A DNA stretch of 64,000 bases from Paraburkholderia terricola (GTDB lineage: Bacteria; Pseudomonadota; Gammaproteobacteria; Burkholderiales; Burkholderiaceae). Shown here one piece after another: positions 1 to 9,444 of the stretch. The stretch's first letter is position 1; each line of letters opens with the position of its first letter. The position numbers and the translations under genes are program-made. The notes under the pieces are model-generated. The model made no database searches. It saw nothing but the letters and a program-made list of their open reading frames with translations, and had not been told where the DNA came from. Location: contig NZ_FRAB01000002.1 in NCBI RefSeq assembly GCF_900142195.1, positions 253,170 through 317,169 of the forward strand, written 5' to 3'.

Positions 1-170
1 GTCGCCTTGGGACAGAACTGGAGAATGGACTATGAGAAATGCGTCGTGTGGGCGGCGGCGCGCGCGCGGATGCGGCGCATCTTCCATCATGAGCGGTGTT
101 TTGTGAACCCGGGTTTGTTGCGGCGGCCAGGCAGAGCGGGTGGCCGGCGGGAAGGACAGCGACAGGCAGC
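1..170. other. Left-edge stretch, no gene recognised
   Basis: The short open frames here have no recognisable product or ribosome-binding site. The stretch lies downstream of the tmRNA terminator and contains GC-rich simple sequence around 48-72. I see nothing functional in it. Confidence 0.5.
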
Positions 171-203
171 AAAAAACCCGCGAAGCAAAAGCTATCGCGG
201 GTT
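171..203 (-). terminator. Intrinsic terminator of ssrA
   Basis: Read on the minus strand, an 8-bp perfect stem (arms at 196-203 and 175-182) encloses a 13-nt loop and is followed by a run of T. It lies 25 nt past the CCA end of tmRNA, so it ends the ssrA transcript. Confidence 0.85.
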
Positions 204-227
204 CTAGGACTCTGCTGGAACAGAATT

Positions 228-597
228 TGGTGGAGGCGGCGGGAATCGAACCCGCGTCCAGAAGCACTCTACGACCAGTTCTACATGTTTAGTTCAGTCT
301 TTTGATTTAACCGCAGCGACGCGGACGAACACGCTGCACTACGGCGATTCACTAGATTTTCGACCCGGACGTCGTGACACCGCCAAGGCTTAACTGACGT
401 ATATGACCTCTGTCGGTATTGCTACCGGTCTTGCGACTCTAGCCCGTCAGTGAACTAGGCAGAGGACGGCGGCCCTTAGGCTGCCAGTGCGAACGTATCG
501 TCGTTTGCAGTTACGTTTTTCCCATTGATTAACGAGGTGACGGGTCCTCGACATGCCCTAGCCGCTTCGCAACCCCTGTCGAAACCAGGTCGCCCCC
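228..597 (-). ncRNA. ssrA: tmRNA (transfer-messenger RNA)
   Basis: This RNA rescues stalled ribosomes and adds a degradation tag to the unfinished protein. The 3' end has the tRNA-like T-arm and terminates in an encoded CCA (TGG at 228-230 on the plus strand). The 5' end GGGGGCG pairs over 7 bp with CGCCTCC next to the CCA, forming the acceptor stem, and this pairing sets both ends (370 nt, close to the 363 nt of E. coli). The tag frame reads ANDDTFALAA, a tag I associate with Burkholderia. It is a one-piece, non-permuted tmRNA. A TAAAAT hexamer at 633-638 (minus) is a possible -10 element, but I found no convincing -35. The gene follows gph on the same strand. Confidence 0.97.
476..508 (-). 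other. tmRNA proteolysis-tag reading frame
   Basis: The resume codon GCA is at 508-506 and the stop TAA at 478-476. The ten codons in between give ANDDTFALAA. The C-terminal ALAA is the standard degron read by ClpXP-type proteases. This is part of ssrA, not a separate gene. Confidence 0.93.
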
Positions 598-721
598 GCG
601 GTTCGTTGCCCAGTACTTATGGGCCAACAGCAATTTTACAATAGTTTGAACGCCGCGTCCTCGCTGATTGTTTGCGGCGCGGCCTTGTGCTGTCGCGGCC
701 GCAGCGCAGTCCGCGCGCATG

Positions 722-1435
722 TTAGCCGATCTCGCGCAGCAGTCTTTGCAATTCAGCCGGTGATTGCACGACGTGTTGTGCGTGCCATTGCGTCGGCGGA
801 ATGTCGTCGCCGCAGTAACCGTACGCGGCCGCCACCGTCTTCATGCCGGCGGCGAAGCCCGCTTGCACGTCGCGCAGGTCGTCGCCAACGTAGACAATGC
901 GCTCGGGCACCACGTCCAGTTCGCGCGCGGCGTGCAGCAAAGGTGCAGGGTGCGGCTTCGAATGCGCCGTCGTGTCGCCGCTCACCACGCAGCCCGCGCG
1001 CTCCTCGAGGCCGAGTTGCGCGATCAACGGCTCGGTGAGCCGCGCGACCTTGTTCGTGACGACGCCCCAGCGCACGCCTCGTGCATCGAGTTCGTCGAGT
1101 AATTCGGGAATGCCCGGAAACAGCGTGGTCTCGATGCACAGGTCGGCTTCGTAGTTAGCGAGGAATTCTTCCCGCATCGAGGCGAACTCGTGATCCTCCG
1201 GGCCAATCCCGAACGCGCCGCAGATCAGCCCGCGCGCTCCCGCGGAAGCAAGTGGGCGGAGGTTTTCGAGCGGCACCATCGCGAGGCCGCGATCATGTCG
1301 CATTTTGTTGACGGCCGCCGCGAGATCAGGCGCCGTGTCGGCCAAGGTGCCGTCCAGGTCAAACAGTACGGCCTGGCAAAGACCGAGCGCATCGTCGTTG
1401 TCTTCGCGTTGGGGCAGGGGCGTGGGATCGCTCAT
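722..1435 (-). CDS. gph: Phosphoglycolate phosphatase, HAD family
   Basis: The 237-aa HAD-superfamily hydrolase is expected to dephosphorylate 2-phosphoglycolate, for example that released during DNA repair. HAD motif I is FDLDGTLADT, with nucleophile Asp26 and acid/base Asp28. Motif II is the VVTNK segment near residue 125. The C-terminal motif YVGDDLRDVQAG carries the metal-binding aspartates. The length fits Gph. It lies 31 nt after ubiG on the same strand, so the two probably share the promoter upstream of ubiG. Other HAD phosphatases look similar, but the ubiG neighbourhood favours Gph. Confidence 0.9.
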   Translation of the reverse strand: MSDPTPLPQREDNDDALGLCQAVLFDLDGTLADTAPDLAAAVNKMRHDRGLAMVPLENLRPLASAGARGLICGAFGIGPEDHEFASMREEFLANYEADLCIETTLFPGIPELLDELDARGVRWGVVTNKVARLTEPLIAQLGLEERAGCVVSGDTTAHSKPHPAPLLHAARELDVVPERIVYVGDDLRDVQAGFAAGMKTVAAAYGYCGDDIPPTQWHAQHVVQSPAELQRLLREIG

Positions 1436-1466
1436 TAATAGTCCAGGTCCGGCGGGTCGGGGCGGA

Positions 1467-2165
1467 TCAGACGTCGCGGCGGCAGGCGAGCATGTAGTTC
1501 ACGCTCGTGTCGGCGGACAGCGTGAAATGCTTGCTGAGCGGATTGTAGACAATGCCCTTGATATCGGCCGTGCGCAGGCCGGCGGCGCGCACGAAACCCG
1601 CCAATTCCGACGGGCGGATGAAGCGCGCGTAGTCATGGGTGCCCTTCGGTAGCATTCGCGCGATGTATTCGGCGCCGATCACAGCGAACAGGTACGACTT
1701 CACATTGCGGTTCAGCGTTGAGAAGAACACCCAGCCGCCGGGTTTCACCAGTGTCTTGCATGCCTCGACAATGGCGGCCGGCTGCGGTACGTGCTCCAGC
1801 ATTTCCATGCAGGTAACGACGTCGTAGGTTCCCGGTTCGCGGGCTGCGAGTGCCTCGGCGGCGATTTCTTCGTAACTAACCGTTACGCCGCTTTCAAGGC
1901 TGTGAAGATCGGCGACGCCGAGCGCCTGGTTCGACAAATCGATGCCTTTAACGTGCGCGCCCAGTCCTGCCATGGATTCCGACAAAATGCCTCCGCCGCA
2001 GCCGATGTCCAGAACGTTCTTGCCGGGCAAATGTGCATGGGCGTCGATCCAGCTCAGGCGAATCGGGTTAAGTTCGTGCAGCGGTTTGAATTCGGCATTC
2101 GGGTCCCACCAACGATGCGCTAGATCGCTAAATTTCTGTAGTTCGTGGGGATCGGCGTTGGTCAT
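1467..2165 (-). CDS. ubiG: Ubiquinone biosynthesis O-methyltransferase
   Basis: The 232-aa SAM-dependent methyltransferase performs the two O-methylation steps of ubiquinone synthesis. SAM motif I is [13 protein letters not shown], and the segment around EMLEHVPQP is typical of UbiG. The open frame extends upstream to 2399, but that part runs through the ompA terminator and the promoter. The ATG at 2165 gives the family length and the usual N-terminus ([12 protein letters not shown]). A good sigma-70-like promoter lies 45 nt upstream. It heads a probable ubiG-gph operon. Confidence 0.95.
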   Translation of the reverse strand: MTNADPHELQKFSDLAHRWWDPNAEFKPLHELNPIRLSWIDAHAHLPGKNVLDIGCGGGILSESMAGLGAHVKGIDLSNQALGVADLHSLESGVTVSYEEIAAEALAAREPGTYDVVTCMEMLEHVPQPAAIVEACKTLVKPGGWVFFSTLNRNVKSYLFAVIGAEYIARMLPKGTHDYARFIRPSELAGFVRAAGLRTADIKGIVYNPLSKHFTLSADTSVNYMLACRRDV

Positions 2166-2209
2166 GGCGAAAGCTGCCTCGATGAGAGGGTGCTCGAGGA
2201 TAAACCGTG

Positions 2210-2238
2210 AGTATATAGGCGGAGGGGCGAGGCGGCAA
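2210..2238 (-). promoter_or_regulatory. Sigma-70-type promoter of ubiG-gph
   Basis: On the minus strand TTGCCG (2238-2233) and TATACT (2215-2210) are separated by 17 bp. Transcription would start near 2203, leaving a leader of about 40 nt before the ubiG ATG. Confidence 0.65.
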
Positions 2239-2330
2239 AATGCCGTCCATCGGCGCCACGAAGCATTTAGAGGAGGCATTGCGCCCGCGTTTCGGGAACC
2301 GGCTGGCGCCGCAGAGGGCAGACACAAAAA

Positions 2331-2354
2331 AAGCCCCGCCGAAGCGGGGCTTTT
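2331..2354 (-). terminator. Terminator of the OmpA-family gene
   Basis: A 9-bp perfect stem (2331-2339 with 2344-2352) carries a 4-nt loop. On the minus strand it is followed by a run of seven T, 22 nt after the OmpA-family stop. The other strand also ends in T, so it could work in both directions. Confidence 0.9.
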
Positions 2355-2376
2355 CGATACTGCGGTAATTTGTAGC

Positions 2377-3024
2377 TTACTGCTTCGAAGTACCGACAAC
2401 TTCGACTTCCACGCGACGATCCGGTGCGAGGCAGGCGACGAGTTGCTTGTGGTTCTTCTGGTTGCAGCCGGTCGTGACCGGGTTGCGCTTGCCCTTGCCT
2501 TCCGTATAGATACGGTTGGATTCGATGCCCTTGCTGACCAGGTATGCCTTGACAGCTTGAGCGCGGCGCAGCGACAGACGGTCGTTGTACTTGTCCGAAC
2601 CGATGCGGTCCGTGTAACCCGTTGCGACGACGACTTCCAGGTTCAGGCCTTGGATCTTCGATGCGAGATCGTTCAGCTTTTCCTTGCCTGCCGGCTTCAG
2701 GATCGCCTTGTCGAAGTCGAACAGTGCGTCAGCTTGATACGTGATCTTTTGGCTGGTGATGGCCGGTGCGGGTGCGACCGGAGCCGGCGGCGTCGGAGCC
2801 TGAGCAACCAGGGCGCCGTCGCACTTGGCGTTGGCCGTTGCCGGCGTCCAGAATGCATCGCGCCAGCAGAGTTCGTTCGTGCCGTTCATCCACACGTATT
2901 CGCCGGTACCATTCACCCAGTTGTCGTTCGTAGCTTGTCGCGACGCCGGCACCGACTGTGCCATGGCGGATGCAGCCATAACCGCGGTAGCTGCAATGAA
3001 CGCGAGCTTTGAAAGTTTATTCAT
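2377..3024 (-). CDS. ompA: OmpA-family outer membrane / peptidoglycan-binding protein
   Basis: The 215-aa protein has a signal peptide (residues 1-22, cleavage after SAMA). A short Trp-rich region and a Pro/Ala linker (about 75-90) lead into an OmpA C-terminal domain (about 95-210). The motif [20 protein letters not shown] is the peptidoglycan-binding signature. There is no N-terminal eight-strand barrel, so it is a short OmpA-like protein that links the outer membrane to the wall. Two Cys in the C-terminal domain (TGC and VAC) probably form a disulphide. The Shine-Dalgarno GAGAGGAG sits 5 nt before the ATG. It has its own extended -10 promoter and a strong terminator, which fits an abundant protein. 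Confidence 0.92.
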   Translation of the reverse strand: MNKLSKLAFIAATAVMAASAMAQSVPASRQATNDNWVNGTGEYVWMNGTNELCWRDAFWTPATANAKCDGALVAQAPTPPAPVAPAPAITSQKITYQADALFDFDKAILKPAGKEKLNDLASKIQGLNLEVVVATGYTDRIGSDKYNDRLSLRRAQAVKAYLVSKGIESNRIYTEGKGKRNPVTTGCNQKNHKQLVACLAPDRRVEVEVVGTSKQ

Positions 3025-3100
3025 ATTTCTCCTCTCGAAATTGAGATTACCGCAGGTTTACTGCGAGCCTGTTGACGAAGACAAGTCATACATTGCTCGA

Positions 3101-3109
3101 AGTATAACA
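3101..3109 (-). promoter_or_regulatory. Extended -10 promoter of ompA
   Basis: On the minus strand the sequence is TGTTATACT, an extended -10 (TGn + TATACT). No good -35 is seen. The predicted start is near 3094, giving a 70-nt leader. Confidence 0.6.
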
Positions 3110-3413
3110 TCGGTGCAGAACAAAAAAGGTGCTGTGTAGACTTCGAGCAGTGTCTAACTCTTTGTGCGTTGGCATTTTGCCATATCGTTCCCTTCCGACG
3201 ATAAAAAAATCCGCCCCCGATCGAATCGCCCTCCAATTGTGGTGCATGCGCAACAAAAGCAATCGCCTGGACGGGCCGCCAGTCATGGCTCAGCGGCGGA
3301 TTGCGCCACGCACAATTCGAGCCTGCTTCGGCTCGAAAGTGGGGCGGCGGCGCGCTCTTCACGCGCGCCCGCTAATAGGTATACGTACCCGCGCCAGGGC
3401 GGAATACGCGGCA

Positions 3414-3422
3414 TGTTAGAAT
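3414..3422 (+). promoter_or_regulatory. Extended -10 promoter of gyrA
   Basis: TGTTAGAAT is an extended -10 (TGn + TAGAAT) 77 nt before the gyrA ATG. It has the same layout as the ompA element and no clear -35. Confidence 0.5.
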
Positions 3423-3499
3423 CGCGTGATGCGTTGCGCCTGCAATGCTTACGCGAAGGCGCGGTTTACTGCCGCCTTGGCACGTAAAAGATACGGATA

Positions 3500-6136
3500 A
3501 TGGATCAATTCGCCAAAGAGACTCTGCCAATCTCCCTAGAGGAGGAAATGCGCCGTTCGTATCTCGATTACGCGATGAGCGTGATCGTGGGGCGTGCGCT
3601 TCCCGATGTTCGCGATGGCCTGAAGCCGGTGCACCGGCGCGTGCTGTACGCCATGCACGAGCTCAACAACGACTGGAACCGGGCTTACAAGAAGTCGGCG
3701 CGTATCGTCGGCGATGTGATCGGTAAATATCACCCGCACGGCGACACCGCTGTCTACGACACCATCGTCCGGATGGCGCAGGATTTTTCGCTGCGCTACA
3801 TGCTGGTGGACGGCCAAGGCAACTTCGGTTCGGTCGACGGCGACAACGCCGCGGCCATGCGGTACACCGAAATCCGCATGGCGAAGATAGGCCACGAACT
3901 GCTGGCCGACATCGACAAGGAAACGGTCGACTTCACGCCGAACTACGATGGCAGCGAAAACGAACCGGCCATTCTGCCGGCGCGCATCCCCAATCTGCTG
4001 ATCAATGGCTCGTCCGGCATCGCGGTCGGCATGGCGACCAATATCCCGCCGCACAACCTCAACGAGGTCGTCGACGCGTGCCAGCATCTGCTCAAGAACC
4101 CGGAAGCCACGATCGACGAACTGATCGAGATCGTCCCGGCGCCTGATTTCCCGACCGCCGGCATCATCTACGGCGTGGCCGGCGTGCGCGACGGCTACCG
4201 CACGGGCCGTGGCCGCGTGGTGATGCGCGCGCTCACGCACTTCGAGGAAATCGATCGCGGCCAGCGCATGGCGATCATCGTCGACGAGTTGCCGTATCAG
4301 GTGAACAAGCGCTCGCTTCTGGAGCGCATCGCCGAACTGGTCAACGAAAAGAAGCTCGAAGGCATCTCCGACATCCGCGACGAGTCGGACAAGAGCGGCA
4401 TGCGCGTCGTGATCGAACTCAAGCGCGGCGAAGTGCCCGAGGTGGTGCTCAACAATCTGTACAAGGCCACCCAGCTCCAGGACACGTTCGGCATGAACAT
4501 GGTCGCGCTGGTCGATGGCCAGCCGAAGCTGCTGAACCTGAAGGAAATGCTGTCGTGCTTCCTGTCGCATCGCCGGGAAGTGCTGACGCGGCGCACTGTA
4601 TACGAACTGCGTAAGGCCCGCGAACGCGGCCACGTGCTCGAGGGCCTCGCGGTGGCGCTCGCCAACATCGACGAGTTCATCGCGATCATCAAGGCCGCAC
4701 CAACTCCTCCGATCGCCAAACAGGAATTGATGGCGCGTCCGTGGGATTCGTCGCTGGTGCGCGAGATGTTGGCGCGTGCCGAGACGGAAAACGCGTCGGC
4801 CGGTGGTCGCGAAGCCTATCGTCCGGACGGATTGAATCCGTCCTTCGGCATGCAGTCCGACGGACTCTACCGTCTCTCCGATACCCAGGCTCAGGAAATC
4901 CTGCAGATGCGTCTGCAACGCCTGACGGGTCTGGAGCAGGACAAAATCATCGGCGAATACCGCGAAGTAATGGCGCAAATCGCCGACTTGCTGGACATTC
5001 TGGCCCGCCCGGAACGCATTACGGCGATCATCGTCGACGAACTGACGTCGGTCAAAGCCGAATTCGGCGACGCGCGCCGCTCGAAGATCGAGTTGAACGC
5101 AACCGAGTTGAACACCGAAGATCTGATCACGCCGCAGGAAATGGTCGTGACCATGTCGCATACCGGCTACGTGAAATCGCAGCCGTTGTCCGAATATCGC
5201 GCTCAGAAACGCGGTGGTCGCGGCAAGCAGGCCACTTCCATGAAGGAAGACGACTGGATCGACACGCTCTTCATCGCCAACACGCATGATCACATTCTGT
5301 GCTTCTCGAATCGCGGCCGTGTTTATTGGGTCAAGGTCTACGAAGTGCCGCAGGGTTCGCGGAATTCGCGCGGCCGGCCGATCGTCAATATGTTCCCGCT
5401 GCAGGAAGGCGAAAAGATTACGGTCGTGCTGCCGGTCAAGGAGTTCTCGGCCGACAAGTTCGTCTTCATGGCCACCGCCTTGGGAACGGTAAAGAAGACC
5501 CCGCTGGAAGCCTTTAGCCGACCGTTGCGCAAGGGTATTATTGCGGTCGGTCTGGATGACGGCGACTACCTGATCGGCGCGGCCATCACGGACGGCCAGC
5601 ACGACGTGATGCTGTTCTCCGATTCGGGCAAGGCGGTTCGTTTCGACGAGAACGACGTGCGGCCGATGGGCCGTGAGGCGCGCGGCGTGCGCGGCATGCA
5701 GCTCGAAGACGGCCAGAGCGTGATCGCGCTGCTGGTGGCGGGCGACGAGCAGCAGTCGGTGCTGACCGCAACCGAGAACGGTTTCGGCAAGCGCACCCCG
5801 ATCACCGAGTACACGCGTCATGGGCGCGGTACGAAGGGCATGATCGCAATCCAGACGTCGGAGCGCAACGGCAAGGTCGTCGCCGCCACGCTGGTGGACC
5901 AGGAGGCGCAGATCATGCTGATCACGACTACTGGTGTGCTGATCCGCACGCGTGTGTCGGAAATTCGAGAAATGGGACGCGCAACCCAAGGTGTTACACT
6001 CATCAGCCTTGACGAAGGGACCAAGCTTTCAGGTCTGCAACAGGTTGCTGAGGCGGAAGCGGATGTCGATGTGGAAGCCGACGTCGAAGGTCCAGCCGAA
6101 GGCGACAACGGCGGTGAAAATGGCGATGCGGTTTGA
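3500..6136 (+). CDS. gyrA: DNA gyrase subunit A
   Basis: The 878-aa subunit A cuts and rejoins DNA in the A2B2 gyrase that adds negative supercoils. The breakage-reunion domain occupies about residues 8-510, with catalytic Tyr122 in the AMRYTEIR motif. In the quinolone-resistance-determining region residue 83 is Thr and residue 87 is Asp. From memory Thr83 is the normal state in Burkholderia, so there is no sign of a resistance mutation. The C-terminal beta-pinwheel starts with the GyrA box QKRGGRGK. The protein ends in a very acidic tail (about the last 30 residues). Length matches E. coli GyrA (875 aa). Confidence 0.98.
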   Translation: MDQFAKETLPISLEEEMRRSYLDYAMSVIVGRALPDVRDGLKPVHRRVLYAMHELNNDWNRAYKKSARIVGDVIGKYHPHGDTAVYDTIVRMAQDFSLRYMLVDGQGNFGSVDGDNAAAMRYTEIRMAKIGHELLADIDKETVDFTPNYDGSENEPAILPARIPNLLINGSSGIAVGMATNIPPHNLNEVVDACQHLLKNPEATIDELIEIVPAPDFPTAGIIYGVAGVRDGYRTGRGRVVMRALTHFEEIDRGQRMAIIVDELPYQVNKRSLLERIAELVNEKKLEGISDIRDESDKSGMRVVIELKRGEVPEVVLNNLYKATQLQDTFGMNMVALVDGQPKLLNLKEMLSCFLSHRREVLTRRTVYELRKARERGHVLEGLAVALANIDEFIAIIKAAPTPPIAKQELMARPWDSSLVREMLARAETENASAGGREAYRPDGLNPSFGMQSDGLYRLSDTQAQEILQMRLQRLTGLEQDKIIGEYREVMAQIADLLDILARPERITAIIVDELTSVKAEFGDARRSKIELNATELNTEDLITPQEMVVTMSHTGYVKSQPLSEYRAQKRGGRGKQATSMKEDDWIDTLFIANTHDHILCFSNRGRVYWVKVYEVPQGSRNSRGRPIVNMFPLQEGEKITVVLPVKEFSADKFVFMATALGTVKKTPLEAFSRPLRKGIIAVGLDDGDYLIGAAITDGQHDVMLFSDSGKAVRFDENDVRPMGREARGVRGMQLEDGQSVIALLVAGDEQQSVLTATENGFGKRTPITEYTRHGRGTKGMIAIQTSERNGKVVAATLVDQEAQIMLITTTGVLIRTRVSEIREMGRATQGVTLISLDEGTKLSGLQQVAEAEADVDVEADVEGPAEGDNGGENGDAV

Positions 6137-6148
6137 TCCGCGTCGGCT

Positions 6149-6225
6149 GCTTTCAGTCTCAGTAACGAGTTGAAAGCTGCGCGGAGAATAATGGCGTGTC
6201 GGGCCGATACGCGTCTCGCGCAGCT
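6149..6225 (+). promoter_or_regulatory. Structured spacer between gyrA and the DUF2059 gene
   Basis: A 9-bp perfect inverted repeat (6175-6183 with 6217-6225) encloses a second hairpin (6194-6201 with 6205-6212, one G-U pair, 3-nt loop). An alternative hairpin (6149-6155 with 6171-6177) shares three bases with the outer stem, so the two folds exclude each other. No T-run follows, so it is not a simple terminator. It could set mRNA stability or act as a leader of the downstream gene. Confidence 0.5.
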
Positions 6226-6259
6226 CGCAGTTCAAGTTCATTTCTATTAGGGAGTAATG

Positions 6260-6862
6260 ATGCAAAAACGATTCAAACAACTGATGTTGCTGGCTGCTTT
6301 CGTGCCGACCCTTGCCATGGCTCAAGCGCTTCAGAGCCAGGCTCCGGCGGCGCCGGCTGCTGCCGCGGCACCGGTTGATCCGGCCAAGCAGGCTGCCATC
6401 AAGGAACTGCTGGACGCAATCGACGCGCAGAAGCTCGTCGGCGCAATTGGCAACAGCGCGCAGATGCAAGCCAAGCAACTGGTTCCGGCCATCCTGTCGG
6501 ACGCCCTGAGCGAAAACAAGACGATGACGGACAAGCAGAAGCAGGCTTCCGTCCCGGCGCTGCAAAAAAATGCGGTGCCGAAGCTGGTTGACGGCGCGGG
6601 CCAGGTGTTCGCAACCGACAGCTTCCGTCAGGACGCGATGCAAGCTCAATACGACGCATACGCGAAGTACTACAGCACGTCGGAAATCAAGGACCTGACC
6701 GCGTTCTACAAGAGCCCGACCGGCCGCAAGTTCATCCAGGTGCAAGACCAGGTTGGCCGCGACGTCGTGAACGGTCTCATGCAAAAGTACATGCCGCAAT
6801 CGATCAAGGCAACGCGTGACCAGGCCGACAAGGAAGTCGCTTCGGTCAAGCCGGCGAAGTAA
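6260..6862 (+). CDS. Secreted DUF2059 protein
   Basis: The roughly 200-aa protein has an N-terminal signal peptide (MQKRFKQLMLLAAF..., cleavage about LAMA-QA) and an Ala/Pro-rich linker. A helical DUF2059 domain follows, with the region YSTSEIKDLTAFYKSPTGRK near the C-terminus typical of the family. It probably acts in the periplasm, and its function is unknown. Two ATG codons overlap at 6257 and 6260. The second is preferred because GGAG then sits 5 nt upstream, whereas it is only 2 nt from the first. It may be read from the gyrA transcript, or from a TGTTACACT extended -10 near the gyrA 3' end (5992-6000). Confidence 0.85.
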   Translation: MQKRFKQLMLLAAFVPTLAMAQALQSQAPAAPAAAAAPVDPAKQAAIKELLDAIDAQKLVGAIGNSAQMQAKQLVPAILSDALSENKTMTDKQKQASVPALQKNAVPKLVDGAGQVFATDSFRQDAMQAQYDAYAKYYSTSEIKDLTAFYKSPTGRKFIQVQDQVGRDVVNGLMQKYMPQSIKATRDQADKEVASVKPAK

Positions 6863-6972
6863 GCCTGCCAGGCAAGCTAAAGGTCGAAAGGCTGCGCTGA
6901 TGTCGCGCTAGCCGCCGCCCGGCAAGCTATACGGCATGCGGGGTTTGGCGGGTTGGCGGCGACAATGCGATA

Positions 6973-7013
6973 ATGGCTGTTTGCGCACAAGCGCGAACGG
7001 CCATTTTCTTTTC
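6973..7013 (+). terminator. Terminator after the DUF2059 gene
   Basis: A 14-bp stem (6973-6986 with 6991-7004, two G-U pairs) with loop ACAA is followed by TTTTCTTTT. It lies 110 nt past the DUF2059 stop and before serC, separating the gyrA side from the aromatic operon. A possible promoter (TTGGCG-N18-GATAAT, 6945-6974) overlaps its left arm but would start inside the stem. Confidence 0.85.
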
Positions 7014-7144
7014 GGCGCGGAATTATTGGCGATGCGGTCGTCAGGATCGCGTTGTCAGCTTCATGATGGTTGCCTTCGCGGCTCCCAGCTTCGCCGTTTT
7101 TTTGCGCGATTTCCCGTTTTCGCGCCTGCTTCCAGGATCTCACG

Positions 7145-8227
7145 ATGCGCGTCTTTAATTTCTCCGCGGGCCCCGCGGCCATGCCAGAAGAAGTGCTGCG
7201 TCAGGCTGCCGACGAGATGCTCGATTGGCAAGGCAGCGGCATGAGCGTGATGGAGATGAGCCATCGCGGCAAAGAGTTCATGTCGATCCACGAGGAAGCG
7301 CTCGTCGATCTGCGTGAGTTGCTCGAGGTGCCGGCGAGCCATCGCATCCTGTTCCTGCAAGGTGGCGGTCTGGGTGAAAACGCGATCGTGCCGATGAATC
7401 TGATGGGCGCGAAGCCGCGCGCGGATTTCGTCGTCACCGGCTCGTGGTCGCAAAAGTCTTTCAAGGAAGCGCAAAAGTACGGCACCGTGCATCTGGCTGC
7501 GAGCGGCCAAACGGCCGACGGTTTCACGCGCGCGCCGAAGCGTTCGGAATGGCAGTTGTCGGACGATCCGGCTTATGTGCATCTGTGCACGAACGAGACC
7601 ATCCACGGCGTCGAAACTTTCGAAATTCCCGATCTCGGCGATATTCCGCTCGTGGCCGACGCATCGTCGCACATCCTGTCGCGTCCCATGGACATCGCCA
7701 AGTACGGCGTGCTCTTCGGCGGTGCGCAGAAGAACATCGGCATGGCGGGCGTGACGGTCGTGATCGTGCGCGAAGACATGCTCAATCGCGCGCAAGCGAT
7801 TTGTCCGTCGGCATTCGAATGGAAGATCGTTGCCGAGAATAATTCGATGTATAACACGCCGCCCACCTATGCGATTTACGTCGCGGGGCTGGTGTTCAAG
7901 TGGTTGAAGAAGCAGGGTGGCCTAGCCGCGATCGAAGCACGCAACCTCGAAAAATCGAAGCTGTTGTATGACGCGATCGATTCGAGCAGCTTCTATCTGA
8001 ACAAGGTCGAGCGCGGCTCGCGCTCGCGGATGAACGTACCGTTTTTCCTCGCTGACGAGTCGCGCAACGAAGATTTCCTGGCCGGCGCGAAAGCGCGGGG
8101 AATGGTGCAGCTAAAGGGCCACAAGTCCGTCGGCGGCATGCGGGCGTCGATTTATAACGCTGTCCCGCTCGAAGGCGTCAAAGCGCTTGTCGAATACATG
8201 AAGGAATTCGAACAGCGCAGCGCCTGA
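7145..8227 (+). CDS. serC: Phosphoserine aminotransferase
   Basis: The 360-aa PLP enzyme converts 3-phosphohydroxypyruvate and glutamate to phosphoserine, and also acts in pyridoxine synthesis. The start [11 protein letters not shown] is the family N-terminus. The PLP lysine is Lys196 in [10 protein letters not shown]. The C-terminus has the usual [11 protein letters not shown] segment. The open frame runs 75 nt further upstream, but the ATG at 7145 has AGGA upstream and gives the family length. It is the first gene of the serC-pheA-hisC-tyrA-aroA-cmk-rpsA-ihfB supra-operon. Confidence 0.97.
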   Translation: MRVFNFSAGPAAMPEEVLRQAADEMLDWQGSGMSVMEMSHRGKEFMSIHEEALVDLRELLEVPASHRILFLQGGGLGENAIVPMNLMGAKPRADFVVTGSWSQKSFKEAQKYGTVHLAASGQTADGFTRAPKRSEWQLSDDPAYVHLCTNETIHGVETFEIPDLGDIPLVADASSHILSRPMDIAKYGVLFGGAQKNIGMAGVTVVIVREDMLNRAQAICPSAFEWKIVAENNSMYNTPPTYAIYVAGLVFKWLKKQGGLAAIEARNLEKSKLLYDAIDSSSFYLNKVERGSRSRMNVPFFLADESRNEDFLAGAKARGMVQLKGHKSVGGMRASIYNAVPLEGVKALVEYMKEFEQRSA

Positions 8228-8290
8228 AACTGTCAGGACATTCAGGCGCGCGCATCTTTCCAGCAGCTACCGGCAAGGCCGTTTTCAAGC

Positions 8291-9373
8291 ATGGACGACG
8301 AACTCAATACCCGACTCAAACCTCTTCGCGAACGTATCGACGAGATCGACGCGCAACTCATTGCGCTCCTCAATCAGCGCGCGGCGGTGGCGCTCGAAGT
8401 GGGCGAGGTGAAGAAGCACTTCAACGCGCCGGTGTTCCGCCCGGAGCGCGAACAGCAGGTGATCGCGCGCTTGCAGGACATGAGCGAGGGCCCGCTCGCG
8501 AGCGAGCATATCAGCGCAATCTGGCGCGAGATCATGGCCGCGAGCCGCGCGCTCGAAAAGACGATCAAGGCTGCGTATCTGGGACCGGTCGGCACCTATA
8601 GCGAACAGGCGATGCACGAGTACTTCGGTCAGTCGATCGAAGGCCTGCCTTGCCCGTCGATCGACGAAGTGTTTCGCTCGGTCGAGGCGGGCGCCGCGGA
8701 ATTCGGCGTCGTGCCGGTCGAGAATTCCACTGAAGGCGCGGTGTCGCGCACGCTCGATCTGCTGCTGCAAACCCAGCTGACGATCGGCGGCGAACTGGCT
8801 TTGCCGATTCACCACAACCTGTTGACGCAAAACGGCGATCTCGCGGGCGTGACGCGCGTGTGCGCGCACGCGCAGGCGCTCGCTCAGTGTCAGCGCTGGC
8901 TCGCGACGAACGCACCGCATCTGGAGCGCCAGGCGGTGTCGAGCAACGCGGAAGCGGCGCGCATGGCGGCAGAAGATCCCACCGTCGCGGCCATCGCCGG
9001 CGATCGGGCGGCAACGCACTACGGTCTGCAAGTCGCGTATGCGCAGATCCAGGACGACCCGCACAACCGCACCCGCTTCGTGATGATCGGCAAGGAGCGC
9101 ACGGGCGTGAGCGGGCATGACCAGACGTCGCTGATCGTTTCGGTGGCGAACGAGCCGGGCGCGGTGTTCAAGCTGCTCGAGCCGCTCGCTCGCCACAGCG
9201 TTTCGATGACGCGTTTCGAATCGCGTCCGGCGCGCGTCGGCACGTGGGAGTACTACTTTTACATCGACGTCGAAGGCCATCGGGACGATCCGTCGGTCGC
9301 CGCCGCGCTCGTCGAGCTTGGCGAGAAGGCCGCGTTCCTGAAGATCCTGGGCTCGTACCCGCGCGCCCGATAG
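8291..9373 (+). CDS. pheA: P-protein: chorismate mutase / prephenate dehydratase
   Basis: The 360-aa bifunctional enzyme makes phenylpyruvate from chorismate. An AroQ-type chorismate mutase domain spans about residues 5-90 (RIDEIDAQLIALLNQRA). The prephenate dehydratase domain (about 95-270) contains VPVENSTEGAVSRTLDLL. The C-terminal ACT domain (about 278-356) has the ESRP motif that binds phenylalanine for feedback inhibition. It follows serC after 63 nt. Confidence 0.97.
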   Translation: MDDELNTRLKPLRERIDEIDAQLIALLNQRAAVALEVGEVKKHFNAPVFRPEREQQVIARLQDMSEGPLASEHISAIWREIMAASRALEKTIKAAYLGPVGTYSEQAMHEYFGQSIEGLPCPSIDEVFRSVEAGAAEFGVVPVENSTEGAVSRTLDLLLQTQLTIGGELALPIHHNLLTQNGDLAGVTRVCAHAQALAQCQRWLATNAPHLERQAVSSNAEAARMAAEDPTVAAIAGDRAATHYGLQVAYAQIQDDPHNRTRFVMIGKERTGVSGHDQTSLIVSVANEPGAVFKLLEPLARHSVSMTRFESRPARVGTWEYYFYIDVEGHRDDPSVAAALVELGEKAAFLKILGSYPRAR

Positions 9374-9444
9374 CTTCAAACGGCGTTCAGCGGCATTGCA
9401 AGGTCAACCGCATACTCATTAGCTAATAATCGTTCGGAGATTTC

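Larger units (their letters stand above)
3025..3499. other. Divergent ompA / gyrA intergenic region
   Basis: The 475 nt separate two divergently transcribed genes. An extended -10 element faces ompA at 3101-3109 and another faces gyrA at 3414-3422. Between about 3110 and 3410 I see no convincing gene. The small open frames there lack ribosome-binding sites and family features. Confidence 0.6.

Noticed and set aside
7..207. 66-codon ORF at the left edge
   Set aside because: It runs into the tmRNA terminator and has no ribosome-binding site or recognisable domain.
3740..3765. gyrA Thr83 as a quinolone-resistance mutation
   Set aside because: Thr at this position is, from memory, the normal residue in Burkholderia and Pseudomonas, and Asp87 is unchanged.
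3536..5989. 817-codon open frame antisense to gyrA
   Set aside because: It is a GC-rich shadow of gyrA. Its protein is low-complexity (His/Arg/Asp-rich) with no family features, while gyrA is certain.
6945..6974. TTGGCG-N18-GATAAT as serC promoter
   Set aside because: Its start site would fall in the left arm of a strong terminator followed by T-runs, so it could not usefully drive serC.
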